Positions 8,316 to 17,549 of a stretch of 64,000 nt of DNA are shown in pieces. Numbering within the stretch: position 1 is the stretch's first letter; each line of letters opens with the position of its first letter. Source of the stretch: Cobetia crustatorum. GTDB lineage: Bacteria; Pseudomonadota; Gammaproteobacteria; Pseudomonadales; Halomonadaceae. The stretch lies in NCBI RefSeq assembly GCF_000591415.1, contig NZ_JEMF01000025.1, positions 62,001-126,000 on the forward strand, written 5' to 3'. A program made the translations under genes and the position numbers. The notes beneath the pieces are model-generated. The model saw only the letters and a program-made list of their open reading frames with translations, had not been told where the DNA came from and did not search any database.

Positions 8316-9073
8316 TGGCCGCCAGCGAGATGCGCCTGATTCCGCTCTCCAACCTGCGAGAGCATCATGACCACAGCTACCATCAGTTAGTGATAGGACT
8401 GGATGGACTAGCCGAATTCGAGATTGAAGGACAAGGCGGCGAGATTCGCCCATTGACCGGCTGTATCGTGCCAGCAGACCATGTGCACTACTACGCTGGC
8501 ATCGGCGAAAACCGCCAGCTGATACTTGACCTGCCCGATGATGCGCCCTATCTGACCGGCACTCATCGTGAGCTGAAGCGCCTGTTCGAACGCCCGCGCT
8601 TCTTCACGCTGGATACGCGGCTGCGTGGTTACCTGGAGTTCATGCTCGCCGAGGTCAATGATTATCAGCAAGCACCTGGCGATCTATTAGCGGCGACCTT
8701 CCTGGCCTGCCTCAACACACGGCTCGCCGAGCCAATGAGCGCGCTAGGCAGCACGGGCCGTCAGCTGGATCTGGTCGCGCTCAATCGTTATATCGATACA
8801 CATCTCGATCAGCGACTAACGGTTGCCGATCTAGCACGTCAGTCCTACCTGTCGGAGCAGCACTTCAGCGAACGCTTCAGGATACTGACGGGACTATCGC
8901 CATATCAGTATTTGCTACGCCGACGGCTGGAGCAGGCGCGCAACCTGCTGGGCACAACAGAACTCTCACTATCCCAGATTGCTGATCGTTGCGGTTTTGC
9001 AAATCAGAGCGCGTTCTCGCATGCCTTCCGCAAGCACCTAGGCAGCCCGCCTTCGGCCCTACGCAAGACTTGA
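8315..9073 (+). CDS. AraC-family regulator, probably of proline catabolism (PruR-like)
   Basis: A 252-residue AraC/XylS regulator. The start at 8315 (MAASEMRLIPLSNL) overlaps the previous stop and fits the family length; the open frame extends upstream only inside the preceding gene. An N-terminal cupin-like sensor (about residues 1-110, with HDHSYHQLVIGLDGLAEFEI and a histidine-rich VPADHVHYYAG) is followed by two helix-turn-helix motifs (LTVADLARQSYLSEQHFSERF and LSQIADRCGFANQSAFSHAF). It lies directly upstream of putA and on the same strand. The PutA here lacks the ribbon-helix-helix repressor domain, and bacteria with such a short PutA (Pseudomonas aeruginosa) use an AraC activator, PruR. 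Assignment as a PruR equivalent is by context. Confidence 0.88.
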   Translation: MAASEMRLIPLSNLREHHDHSYHQLVIGLDGLAEFEIEGQGGEIRPLTGCIVPADHVHYYAGIGENRQLILDLPDDAPYLTGTHRELKRLFERPRFFTLDTRLRGYLEFMLAEVNDYQQAPGDLLAATFLACLNTRLAEPMSALGSTGRQLDLVALNRYIDTHLDQRLTVADLARQSYLSEQHFSERFRILTGLSPYQYLLRRRLEQARNLLGTTELSLSQIADRCGFANQSAFSHAFRKHLGSPPSALRKT

Positions 9074-9375
9074 GACGCAAGATCCGCAGTACAAACTCGC
9101 CAATCACGACTTTAGTCGCACAAGATCGTCGCATTTCTCTTCATGAACTTCGACAAAGGTCGGAGAAGCGTGCCAGTTCAACACCATGTCCGTGAATTTG
9201 GCATGCGCACCCGTGAAATTGGAAAGACCCGCCCCCCTGCACCACTCTACATTCACGGGTATACATCCAGACGTGCCGATGTCTCGCTCCTCTGATGCTC
9301 ATGACAGCATCCACGGTGCCTCGACCCGGCCATCCTTTTCGGCGTACCGCCGCCCAGCAGCAAGGGGTTTGCTCC
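9074..9375. other. Regulator-putA intergenic region
   Basis: About 300 bp that should hold the putA promoter and regulator sites. AAGGGG lies eight bases upstream of the chosen putA start. I see no terminator after the regulator gene, so read-through into putA is possible. Confidence 0.5.
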
Positions 9376-12300
9376 ATGACTACCGCCACTTCCACCGATC
9401 AGGCCATCGCAGCGACTCCGAACAGTCATCCCGCTATCGCCAAGGATGCGCTGTCTGCCAGCATTCTGCGTGCCAATGACATGCTCGCACCGGCCACCTG
9501 GCAACAGGCGCCGGACACGCTGTTTGCACGTGTCAGCGATCACTACCTGGTCGATGAAGATGCCTACGTTGCAGAGCTGGTCGCGCTATTGAGTGCTGAA
9601 GCCAATGATGCCAAGCGCATTGGTGACCAGACCGCCGAGCTGGTACGTGAAATCCGCACCATGGACACTGCCGTCGATTCCATCGACGAGCTTCTCCAGC
9701 AGTACAGCCTGAATACCCAGGAAGGCGTGTTGCTGATGTGCCTGGCCGAGGCGCTGCTGCGTATTCCGGACAAGGACACTGCCGATGCCTTGATCGAAGA
9801 CAAGCTAGGCGTGGCCGACTGGAAATCTCACCTGGGCCAAAGCGAGTCCTGGTTCGTCAACGCTTCTACCTGGGGCCTGTTGATGACAGGCAACGTCATC
9901 AAGATGGATTTGCCCAAGGAAGATGGCAAGCCGGCGACCTTCATCAATCGCATGGTCAACCGCCTGGGCGAGCCCGTCATCCGCCGCGCCATGTATCAAG
10001 CAATGAAGATCATGGGCAAGCAGTTCGTACTCGGCCGTGACATCAAGGAAGCGCTCAAGCGCTCCCAGCCGCAGTTCGACAAGGGTTACACCTACTCCTA
10101 CGACATGCTAGGGGAAGCGGCCTGCACACGTGCCGATGCCAAGGGCTACTTCGATGACTACGCGCGTGCCATTCGCACCGTGGGTGATACGTCGCGCAAG
10201 CTGAAGGCCGGCACACCGTCACCGTCTGTCTCCATCAAGCTGTCTGCACTGCACCCGCGCTATGAATTCGGCCGCCGCACCCAAGTGCTGGAAGAGCTGG
10301 TCGGTAGCGTGCGTGAACTCGCGACCATCGCCCGTGAGCTCGACGTAGCACTGACCATCGATGCTGAGGAAGTCGACCGTCTCGAGATTTCACTGGAAGT
10401 CTTCCGTGCAGTCTACGAGAGCGATACCTGCCGCGGTTGGGGCAAGTTCGGTCTGGTCGTGCAGGCCTACTCCACGCGTGCGCTGCCGACATTGCAGTAC
10501 CTGAACCGTATCGCTGATCTGCAGGGTGACGAGATTCCGCTACGTCTGGTCAAGGGTGCCTACTGGGATAGCGAGATCAAGGAATCCCAGGAATTGGGTG
10601 TTGAAGGCTATCCCGTGTTCACCCGCAAGGCCTCCACTGATATCAGCTATCTGGTCTGCGTACGCTTCTTGCTGTCCGAAAATACGCGTGGCCGTATCTA
10701 TCCGCAGTTCGCGACGCACAACGCCCATACCATCAGCGCCATCCTGGATGTCGCCAATGCCGTACAGACACGTCAATTCGAATTCCAGCGTCTGCACGGC
10801 ATGGGCGAAGCGTTGTATGAAGCCGCGCTGAAGCGTGCGCCCAAAGCGACCTGGTGCCGTATCTATGCGCCGGTCGGTGCCCACAAGGACCTGCTCCCGT
10901 ACCTGGTGCGTCGTCTGCTGGAAAACGGCGCCAACTCATCGTTCGTTCACCAGTTGGTAGACCCGCGCGTGCCAGTCGAAAGCCTGTGTACCCACCCGGT
11001 CGTCACCCTGAATCAGTACGCGACCTACCACAATCCGCGCATTGCATTGCCGCCGCATATCTATAGCGAAGGTCGCCGCAACTCACGGGGTATCAACCTC
11101 AACATCAATAGCCAGTATCAGCCGCTGATCGATGAGATGGCGACGCACATGGATACCGTCTATGACGTGCGTCCGCTGCTGGCCTTCGATGTTGCCCCGG
11201 ATGCTGAACGCCGCCAGACCGTCACCTGCCCATTCGACCGTCGCGTCACGCTCGGTCACGTACAATGGACCAGCGCAGAAGAAGCATCGCGCGCTGTCGA
11301 TGCTGCCTGGGCTGCCTTCCCGCGCTGGGAGCAAACACCGGTCGAAGAGCGCGCCGCGATTCTCGAGCGCTTCGGTGACCTGATGGAAACCCATACCGCC
11401 GAGCTGATGACGCTGTGCTCCCGCGAGGGTGGCAAGCTGTTGACGGATGGTATCGCTGAAATTCGTGAAGCCGTCGACTTCTGCCGTTACTACGCCAAGC
11501 GTGCACGTGCTGACTTCGCCCTGCCGACTGAGCTGCAAGGCCCGACGGGTGAGCACAACCAGATCCTGCTCGGCGGCAAGGGGGTATTTGCCTGCATCAG
11601 CCCTTGGAACTTCCCGGTCGCGATCTTCTGCGGTCAGATGGTCGCCGCTGCCGTCACCGGCAATACCGTCGTTGCCAAGCCAGCTGAGCAGACCTCATTG
11701 GTCGCACATCGCGTAGTCGAGCTGCTACGTGAAGCGGGTATGCCGCGTGATGTCGTCCAGCTGCTGCCAGGCGATGGCCCGACCGTCGGTAGCGTGCTGT
11801 CCAGCGACCCGCGCATCACTGGCGTCTGCTTCACGGGCTCCACCCAGACTGCACAGATCATCAATCGCTCGTTGGCCGCACGTGAAAACGCCCCGCTGCC
11901 ATCGCTGATTGCCGAGACTGGTGGCTTGAACGCCATGATCGTCGATTCCACCGCCCTGCCAGAGCAGGTCGTCAATGATGTAGTGCAATCTGCCTTCCAG
12001 AGTGCGGGACAGCGCTGTTCAGCCCTGCGTGTCCTCTACGTGCAGGAAGATGTCGCCGAACGCGTCATTGAGCTGCTCAAAGGTGCAATGGATGAGCTGA
12101 ACATCGGCGACCCGCGCAACCTGGGCACCGATGTAGGCCCGGTTATCGACGAAGAAGCACGCGCAGGTCTGCTCAAGCACATCGAGACCTACCGCGAGCA
12201 AGGCCGTGTGATCGCCGAGTCCAGTCTGGATCCGCGTCAGACTGAGCACGGCACCTTCGTGGCACCGGTCGCGCTGCGTATCGATGGCATCGATAGCCTC

Positions 12301-12660
12301 GAAAGCGAGCAGTTTGGCCCGATCCTGCACATCGCCACCTGGAAGGGCGGTGAGATAGACAAGGTCATCGATACCATCAATGGCCTCGGCTACGGACTGA
12401 CCTTCGGTGTACATTCCCGAAACGAAAGTTTTGCTTATAAGGTTGCACAGAAAATTCGTGTTGGTAATGTCTACATCAACAGGAATATCATCGGCGCAGT
12501 AGTCGGGGTCCAGCCGTTTGGCGGCCAGGGCTTCTCTGGTACCGGCCCTAAAGCTGGCGGCCCGCACTATCTGCACCGTTTCGCTACCGAGAAAACCCGT
12601 ACCGTCAACACCACGGCACTCGGTGGCAACGCGTCTCTTCTGGCCATGGGCGAAGAATAA
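9376..12660 (+). CDS. putA: Bifunctional proline dehydrogenase / delta-1-pyrroline-5-carboxylate dehydrogenase PutA
   Basis: A 1094-residue enzyme that oxidises proline to P5C (FAD, electrons to quinone) and then to glutamate (NAD). The start at 9376 (MTTATST) has AAGGGG eight bases upstream; the open frame begins 27 codons earlier. The proline dehydrogenase half has RLVKGAYWDSEIK (about residue 390), YPQFATHNAHT and GAHKDLLPYLVRRLLENG. The aldehyde dehydrogenase half has SPWNFPVAIF, FTGSTQTAQ, AETGGLNAMIVD and the catalytic cysteine in QSAGQRCSAL (about residue 878). There is no N-terminal ribbon-helix-helix domain and the protein is shorter than the 1320-residue Escherichia coli type, so it should not repress its own gene. 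The AraC regulator upstream probably does the control. Confidence 0.97.
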   Translation: MTTATSTDQAIAATPNSHPAIAKDALSASILRANDMLAPATWQQAPDTLFARVSDHYLVDEDAYVAELVALLSAEANDAKRIGDQTAELVREIRTMDTAVDSIDELLQQYSLNTQEGVLLMCLAEALLRIPDKDTADALIEDKLGVADWKSHLGQSESWFVNASTWGLLMTGNVIKMDLPKEDGKPATFINRMVNRLGEPVIRRAMYQAMKIMGKQFVLGRDIKEALKRSQPQFDKGYTYSYDMLGEAACTRADAKGYFDDYARAIRTVGDTSRKLKAGTPSPSVSIKLSALHPRYEFGRRTQVLEELVGSVRELATIARELDVALTIDAEEVDRLEISLEVFRAVYESDTCRGWGKFGLVVQAYSTRALPTLQYLNRIADLQGDEIPLRLVKGAYWDSEIKESQELGVEGYPVFTRKASTDISYLVCVRFLLSENTRGRIYPQFATHNAHTISAILDVANAVQTRQFEFQRLHGMGEALYEAALKRAPKATWCRIYAPVGAHKDLLPYLVRRLLENGANSSFVHQLVDPRVPVESLCTHPVVTLNQYATYHNPRIALPPHIYSEGRRNSRGINLNINSQYQPLIDEMATHMDTVYDVRPLLAFDVAPDAERRQTVTCPFDRRVTLGHVQWTSAEEASRAVDAAWAAFPRWEQTPVEERAAILERFGDLMETHTAELMTLCSREGGKLLTDGIAEIREAVDFCRYYAKRARADFALPTELQGPTGEHNQILLGGKGVFACISPWNFPVAIFCGQMVAAAVTGNTVVAKPAEQTSLVAHRVVELLREAGMPRDVVQLLPGDGPTVGSVLSSDPRITGVCFTGSTQTAQIINRSLAARENAPLPSLIAETGGLNAMIVDSTALPEQVVNDVVQSAFQSAGQRCSALRVLYVQEDVAERVIELLKGAMDELNIGDPRNLGTDVGPVIDEEARAGLLKHIETYREQGRVIAESSLDPRQTEHGTFVAPVALRIDGIDSLESEQFGPILHIATWKGGEIDKVIDTINGLGYGLTFGVHSRNESFAYKVAQKIRVGNVYINRNIIGAVVGVQPFGGQGFSGTGPKAGGPHYLHRFATEKTRTVNTTALGGNASLLAMGEE

Positions 12661-12697
12661 ACCTGAACTGCCCGCCCCCTGGGCGGGCAGTTCAGGT
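12661..12697 (+). terminator. Strong hairpin immediately after putA
   Basis: A 17-bp perfect stem (12661-12677 with 12681-12697) and a 3-base loop begin at the base after the putA stop. There is no T tract after it, so it may act as an mRNA-stabilising or attenuating hairpin rather than a classic terminator. Confidence 0.7.
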
Positions 12698-13100
12698 AAT
12701 GCCTGGCAGAGGACTGCATGACGCGGACGCGTAACAGTCGCCAGGCGGTATCGGGGTAGAACAGCACCCAGGTGCCTGCGGGCGCTTCACTGGCTCGTGA
12801 TATGTGCCACATGCCTATCTATCGAATGGATGGGTGGGCATGCGGCACATCTGACCGCTTGCTACGTCACGCAACATGCGGGGACACATGAACGTCAGAA
12901 GATCCTGTTATGCGCTAGTCTGAACATAATCAGAATGCAGTCAGCTCCAGTCATTCAGCCTGATATTTGGTCAGTCTTCAGGCGACACGGCAATGACTGG
13001 CATCCCTGCAGCACTGATATGTACAAGAGTGGCGCCGTCTCCAAGGGATCATGAAACGTTCGGTGTCTGACAACAATAATCGCAAAGGATTTATTCCACG
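12698..13100. other. putA-putP intergenic region with a long inverted repeat
   Basis: About 400 bp without a gene. An imperfect inverted repeat (12802-12815 and 12837-12850, 14 bp arms, one mismatch, 21-base spacer) with core ATGTGCC...GGCACAT could be a regulator site for putP. AAAGGA lies before the putP ATG. Confidence 0.5.
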
Positions 13101-14582
13101 ATGGTCGAAAATAGCCCCACGATACTCATCACATTTGCCGTCTATCTGGCGGTGATGCTTGGCATTGGCCTGCTGGCCTACAAGCGCACCTCCGATATGT
13201 CGGACTACATTCTGGGTGGCCGCTCACTCGGTCCTTGGACGTCTGCCATCTCCGCCGGTGCCTCTGACATGTCTGGTTGGCTGCTGCTGGGCCTGCCGGG
13301 TGCTGCCTACCTGAGCGGTCTATCTGCTGCCTGGATCGGTATCGGTCTACTGGCCGGCACCTGGCTAAACTGGCTAATCGTGGCACGTCGTCTGCGTATC
13401 TATAGCTTCGTCGCCAGCGACTCCTTGACGCTACCGGATTACTTCGAGAAGCGCTTCCGCGATAATTCCAAGATGCTACGCGTCATTTCAGCCATCTTCA
13501 TTCTGCTGTTCTTCCTCTTCTATACAAGCTCCGGTCTGGTTGCCGGTGGCAAACTATTCGAGACCGTCTTCGGACTCGACTACACCGTCGCCGTAACGCT
13601 GGGCACCATTGCCATCGTGTCCTACACCTTCTTCGGTGGCTTCCTCGCGGTATCGTGGACTGACCTTATCCAGGGCCTGATGATGGCCGTCGCACTAGTC
13701 GTGGTACCGGTTGTTGCCCTGACTGACATGGGCGGCGTAGCAGAAGCGACCTCACGCATCACTGCTGAGAATCCGCTGCTGCTCGAGTGGTTCCGTGACG
13801 CCTCTACCGGTGAGGCGCTGACGTTGGTCGGCATCATCTCCTCATTGGCGTGGGGCCTGGGCTACTTCGGCCAGCCGCACATCCTGGCGCGCTTTGCCGC
13901 TATCCGTAGCGAGAAGGACATCCCGGCAGCGCGCACCATTGCTGTGGTGTGGTCTGCCATCGGTCTATTCGCGGCCATCTGCATCGGCCTGCTGGGTCTC
14001 GTCTACGTGCCGAAAGATCTGGCCGATAGCGAGAAGATCTTCATGGTCATGGTGAACTTCATCTTCCACCCGGCCGTTGCCGGCGTGTTGCTGGCCGCCA
14101 TTCTGGCAGCCGTGATGTCCACCGCTGACTCCCAGCTGCTGGTCTCCTCCTCTGCACTGGCGGACGACTTCTACAAGGCATTGTTCAAGAAGAATGCAAG
14201 CCAGACTGAACTGGTCTGGGTCGGTCGTTTTGCCGTGGTCGGCATTGCCATCATCGCGTGGATTCTGGCGCTGGACCCGGATTCCAGTGTGCTGGGACTG
14301 GTCTCCTACGCTTGGGCAGGCTTCGGTGCTGCCTTTGGTCCGGCGCTGATCCTGTCGCTGTACTGGCGTCGCATGAACCGCTTTGGCGCGCTGGCCGGCA
14401 TCATCATCGGCGGCGTGACCGTGGTGGTCTGGAAGCAGCTCTCCGGTGGCATCTTCGATCTCTACGAGATCGTTCCGGGCGTCATCTTCGCCTACATCGC
14501 GATCTACGTGGTCAGCATCGCTACTGAAGAGCCTAGCCAGGATATCCTCGCTGAGTTCGACAAGGTTGATAATCACGCCTGA
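13101..14582 (+). CDS. putP: Sodium/proline symporter PutP
   Basis: A 493-residue sodium:solute symporter with about 13 membrane helices. SDMSGWLLLGLPGAAYLSG in helix 2 and AILAAVMSTADSQLLVSSSAL near residue 340 are the sodium- and proline-binding signatures of PutP. The size matches (about 500). It imports proline for catabolism by PutA, and in halophiles also as osmoprotectant. It follows putA on the same strand after 440 bp with its own probable promoter, and ends in a terminator with a TTCG loop. Confidence 0.95.
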   Translation: MVENSPTILITFAVYLAVMLGIGLLAYKRTSDMSDYILGGRSLGPWTSAISAGASDMSGWLLLGLPGAAYLSGLSAAWIGIGLLAGTWLNWLIVARRLRIYSFVASDSLTLPDYFEKRFRDNSKMLRVISAIFILLFFLFYTSSGLVAGGKLFETVFGLDYTVAVTLGTIAIVSYTFFGGFLAVSWTDLIQGLMMAVALVVVPVVALTDMGGVAEATSRITAENPLLLEWFRDASTGEALTLVGIISSLAWGLGYFGQPHILARFAAIRSEKDIPAARTIAVVWSAIGLFAAICIGLLGLVYVPKDLADSEKIFMVMVNFIFHPAVAGVLLAAILAAVMSTADSQLLVSSSALADDFYKALFKKNASQTELVWVGRFAVVGIAIIAWILALDPDSSVLGLVSYAWAGFGAAFGPALILSLYWRRMNRFGALAGIIIGGVTVVVWKQLSGGIFDLYEIVPGVIFAYIAIYVVSIATEEPSQDILAEFDKVDNHA

Positions 14583-14633
14583 GACTGATCTGGCCGGTGT
14601 ACATACTGGCCTCTGATGTTGCCATACGGCATG

Positions 14634-14669
14634 ACGTAAAACGCCGCCCTTCGGGGCGGCGTTTTACGT
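14634..14669. terminator. Terminator after putP
   Basis: A 16-bp perfect stem (14634-14649 with 14654-14669) closed by a TTCG tetraloop. The A and T runs inside the arms make it usable from both sides, since the GtrII-like gene converges from the right. Confidence 0.9.
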
Positions 14670-14678
14670 TTGTGCGCC

Positions 14679-16388
14679 TCAATCATTGGTCACGCATGCC
14701 TGTGTCATGTCACGAAAATCAATGACCAATACACCATCAGACTGCCACAGCTGATACGGCACCAATGGTGTAGTGAACACAGCACGGCAAGCCGTGCGCT
14801 CCGCCAACTGCATTTTCAGACTCCGGTCACGCAGCAGGGTAACTGCGCTGGCACCTGCCGTGCGTAGACGCACCACTGCCCAGTAATTATTCGGCGTAAA
14901 AGCAGCTATCAAATTCTGTTTCACGGCGGGCACCTGCCGCTGGGCAACCCTTGCCAATGGCGCAATGGGCGCCTTGCCGAGTACCAGTATCGGGAGTGGT
15001 GACAACGGATTGAAGGTCGCGGAGTCACGTACAGAGCTCAACGGCAGTCCTAACGTACTGGCATCCCTCACGATCCGCTCCGCCAGCTGCGCTTCATAGT
15101 GCTGCTGGGTGGTAAGTGCGTTACTCCAGGCTGCAAAGATCAACCATTGACGCATCAACAGTAGCGCCGCCACCGTCAACAACACGCGAACCATATAGCG
15201 CTGATGCCGTCTCACATTCTCCTGTCCTGCCAGTCCCAGCATCAGCATACCGCCGAGCAACGGCCCCCATGCCACCAGCGTGCGAGAGTGAAATACCGGC
15301 TCTGCCAGTAGCAACATCGGCCCCCATAGCGCAGGAATCAATAGCAGTAACCAGAGCCCGCGACTGAGTCTTTTGAAGGAAGCCTCAAGTCCTCGTTCTC
15401 GCCAGCCAGCTGAACGCCCAGCATCGCCTTTCCCTCCGCTCCTGCTGTACGCGCCAGCGCCCACCAGCGCCATGATGAGTACGATCAACAGCAGCAGCAT
15501 GCTGAGAACCAGACTGACGTGATCCATCCCGCCACGCCACGCATTGGCTGCCGCCTGCAGGTTACCTCTCGCACCATCCAGTAACGCCATCAGATCGCCA
15601 GGGTCGAGCATGCGGCCATGCTGCTGGCTGTACTCTCCCGCTACCAGCAGTCTCGATAACGGCAGATACAACACCAGTGCAGCAATCACTACGCCCGCAC
15701 GCTGCAGCAAGTCCTGCCAGCTGCCACTGACCGAGGTATAGGCTAGATCATTGTCTGAACGCCTCACTGAAGCGCTGAACAACGCTTCCAGCAAGCTGAG
15801 CACAAGGAAGGCATTCAGCGCCGGTTGATAGCTACATAGCGCCACTAACAGCAGCGCCGTCGCAACCATGAGCTGCCGCCAGCGGTTCTTGAGTGATAAA
15901 GACTGGAGTGATGAAGACGGACATGACGACAATGGCTGTCGCAGCAGCAGGCTCGCCAGTACGGCACTGGCGAGCGCAATCGTCATCGGCAAGCTGTCGA
16001 AAACATAGGTGAAGTTCTGCAGCGTAAAGGGCGTCAGCCAGATCAACGCATTACCCAGTACATAGACTACCGGATGCAGTCCTGGCACCTGGCGCCACCA
16101 TACCAGCGACATGACGGCGGCGATCACCCATGCTGCCAGCTGTGGCAAGGGGGCTATATTGACCAACGCATCGCCAAAGCCCAGCAAGCGCATGACGCCT
16201 TCTGCCGCAGGCCGAGCATTGATGTTCCAACCAAAATAGCCGTCTAACGCACGGCCCATATCATCCAGATATAACGCATGGCTGCCAAGCAACGGCCACA
16301 CCCCAACTCCCAACACCACAAAGCTGGCCAGCAATAGATAGCGTGCCTGACGTCGTTCGTTTTGAGTGAATTTTGCTATCACGCGCAA
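14679..16388 (-). CDS. GtrII-like polytopic glucosyltransferase
   Basis: A 569-residue membrane protein with roughly ten hydrophobic segments. Near the N-terminus, after the first helix, is ALYLDDMGRALDGYFGW followed by NINARPAAEGVMR. This aspartate-containing loop is characteristic of the GtrII/glucosyl transferase family, which adds glucose from a lipid carrier to O-antigen in the periplasm. The last 150 residues form a soluble periplasmic-looking domain. It lies 1.2 kb downstream of a gtrB/gtrA/PIG-V-like cluster on the same strand, separated by an mscS gene, and could be the third, serotype-specific partner. The sugar and acceptor are unknown. Confidence 0.78.
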   Translation of the reverse strand: MRVIAKFTQNERRQARYLLLASFVVLGVGVWPLLGSHALYLDDMGRALDGYFGWNINARPAAEGVMRLLGFGDALVNIAPLPQLAAWVIAAVMSLVWWRQVPGLHPVVYVLGNALIWLTPFTLQNFTYVFDSLPMTIALASAVLASLLLRQPLSSCPSSSLQSLSLKNRWRQLMVATALLLVALCSYQPALNAFLVLSLLEALFSASVRRSDNDLAYTSVSGSWQDLLQRAGVVIAALVLYLPLSRLLVAGEYSQQHGRMLDPGDLMALLDGARGNLQAAANAWRGGMDHVSLVLSMLLLLIVLIMALVGAGAYSRSGGKGDAGRSAGWRERGLEASFKRLSRGLWLLLLIPALWGPMLLLAEPVFHSRTLVAWGPLLGGMLMLGLAGQENVRRHQRYMVRVLLTVAALLLMRQWLIFAAWSNALTTQQHYEAQLAERIVRDASTLGLPLSSVRDSATFNPLSPLPILVLGKAPIAPLARVAQRQVPAVKQNLIAAFTPNNYWAVVRLRTAGASAVTLLRDRSLKMQLAERTACRAVFTTPLVPYQLWQSDGVLVIDFRDMTQACVTND

Positions 16389-16453
16389 GAGACAACACTC
16401 CCTGTCAGAGGGTCATGAAACACAACCTTGCTTGAGAGTAACCAATTAGGGCA

Positions 16454-16485
16454 CAAAAAAACGCCACCCGAAGGTAGCGTTTTTT
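16454..16485. terminator. Terminator downstream of mscS-like gene
   Basis: AAAAAAACGCCACC and GGTAGCGTTTTTT pair with one internal mismatch around a short loop, giving an A/T-flanked hairpin between the mscS stop (16524) and the GtrII-like start (16388). The two are therefore separate transcripts. Confidence 0.75.
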
Positions 16486-16523
16486 CGATCGAGCGTCCGA
16501 AAATCACTGGGACGATGACAATA

Positions 16524-17363
16524 TCACTCGTTAACAGCGCTCGCATGATGGATATGCACATCACGCTGCGGGTAAGGAATACTGATACCGCGCTCATCGA
16601 AGGTCAGCTTGATACGCTCGTTCATGTCCCACTTCAGTGCCCAGTAGTCAGAGGCATTGCACCACATGCGGAAGTTGAAGTTGACCGAACTATCAGCCAA
16701 TTCCGCTACGGCAATCAGATGTGAGGGCTCCTTCATGATGCGCTCATCACCTTCGACCAACTCCTCAAGCACTGCCTTGACCTTGCGGATATCGTCGTCA
16801 TAGCTGACACCGACTACCAAATCCAGACGACGCGTCGGCAATGCCGAGTAGTTGGTAATGGTATTGGACATCACGCTGGAATTCGGCACGGTCACCTTGC
16901 GGTTATCCGGCGTGACCAAGCGCGTTTGCAGCATGGTGATCTGATCGACACTGCCAGAAGTGCCTGCCGCCTCGACATAATCGCCCTTCTTGAACGGACG
17001 CAGCGTGATCAGCAAGAAGCCCGAGGCCAGATTGGACAGCGAGCTTTGTAGCGCGAGGCCAATGGCCAGACCCGCCGCACCCAATGCCGCAATCATGGAG
17101 GTGGTATCCACGCCGACTTGATCCAGTGCGGTCAGCAATACCATGACTACCAGAATGGCGTAGGCAATCTGACCCACAAACCCGGCCGCCGCTTCGTCCA
17201 TGCTTTTACGCTGCAACAGCGATGTCACCCACTGGGTCAGACGCTTGGCCACCCACATGCCGCATACCAGCACAACCAGTGCTGACAACAGGGTTCCGCC
17301 CCAGAGCAGCGCCAGCTCGAATAGCTGATCAGTTTCCATGGGAATGGCATTCAAAAATTCCAC
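16524..17363 (-). CDS. Small-conductance mechanosensitive channel, MscS family
   Basis: A 279-residue channel of the same length as E. coli MscS (286). The start is GTG at 17363 with AAGGAG five bases upstream; an internal ATG lies eight codons later. Three membrane helices are followed by the pore helix (MIAALGAAGLAIGLALQSSL) and the beta domain with GDYVEAAGTSGSVDQITMLQT and VTVPNSSVMSNTITNYS. It releases osmolytes on hypo-osmotic shock, important in a halophile. It sits inside the glycan-modification block but has its own terminator. Confidence 0.93.
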   Translation of the reverse strand: MEFLNAIPMETDQLFELALLWGGTLLSALVVLVCGMWVAKRLTQWVTSLLQRKSMDEAAAGFVGQIAYAILVVMVLLTALDQVGVDTTSMIAALGAAGLAIGLALQSSLSNLASGFLLITLRPFKKGDYVEAAGTSGSVDQITMLQTRLVTPDNRKVTVPNSSVMSNTITNYSALPTRRLDLVVGVSYDDDIRKVKAVLEELVEGDERIMKEPSHLIAVAELADSSVNFNFRMWCNASDYWALKWDMNERIKLTFDERGISIPYPQRDVHIHHASAVNE

Positions 17364-17549
17364 GACAACTCCTTGAGCATTCTTTACGTGGCAGATTCAT
17401 GCCTGCCTGACGCTTTTTTAATGACAATGCGACCCTTGATCACCAGATTCGCATTGACTGAACAGGTTCTTTTGCCACAGGTCACACCGTTAACGCGCAT
17501 AATTTACCTGACTATGGCCCTGCCGTCAGTGCCAGCTTGCCAATACATG

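Noticed and set aside
12518-13054. Plus-strand frames across the end of putA and the putA-putP spacer
   Set aside because: No similarity or ribosome binding site; one overlaps putA in another frame.
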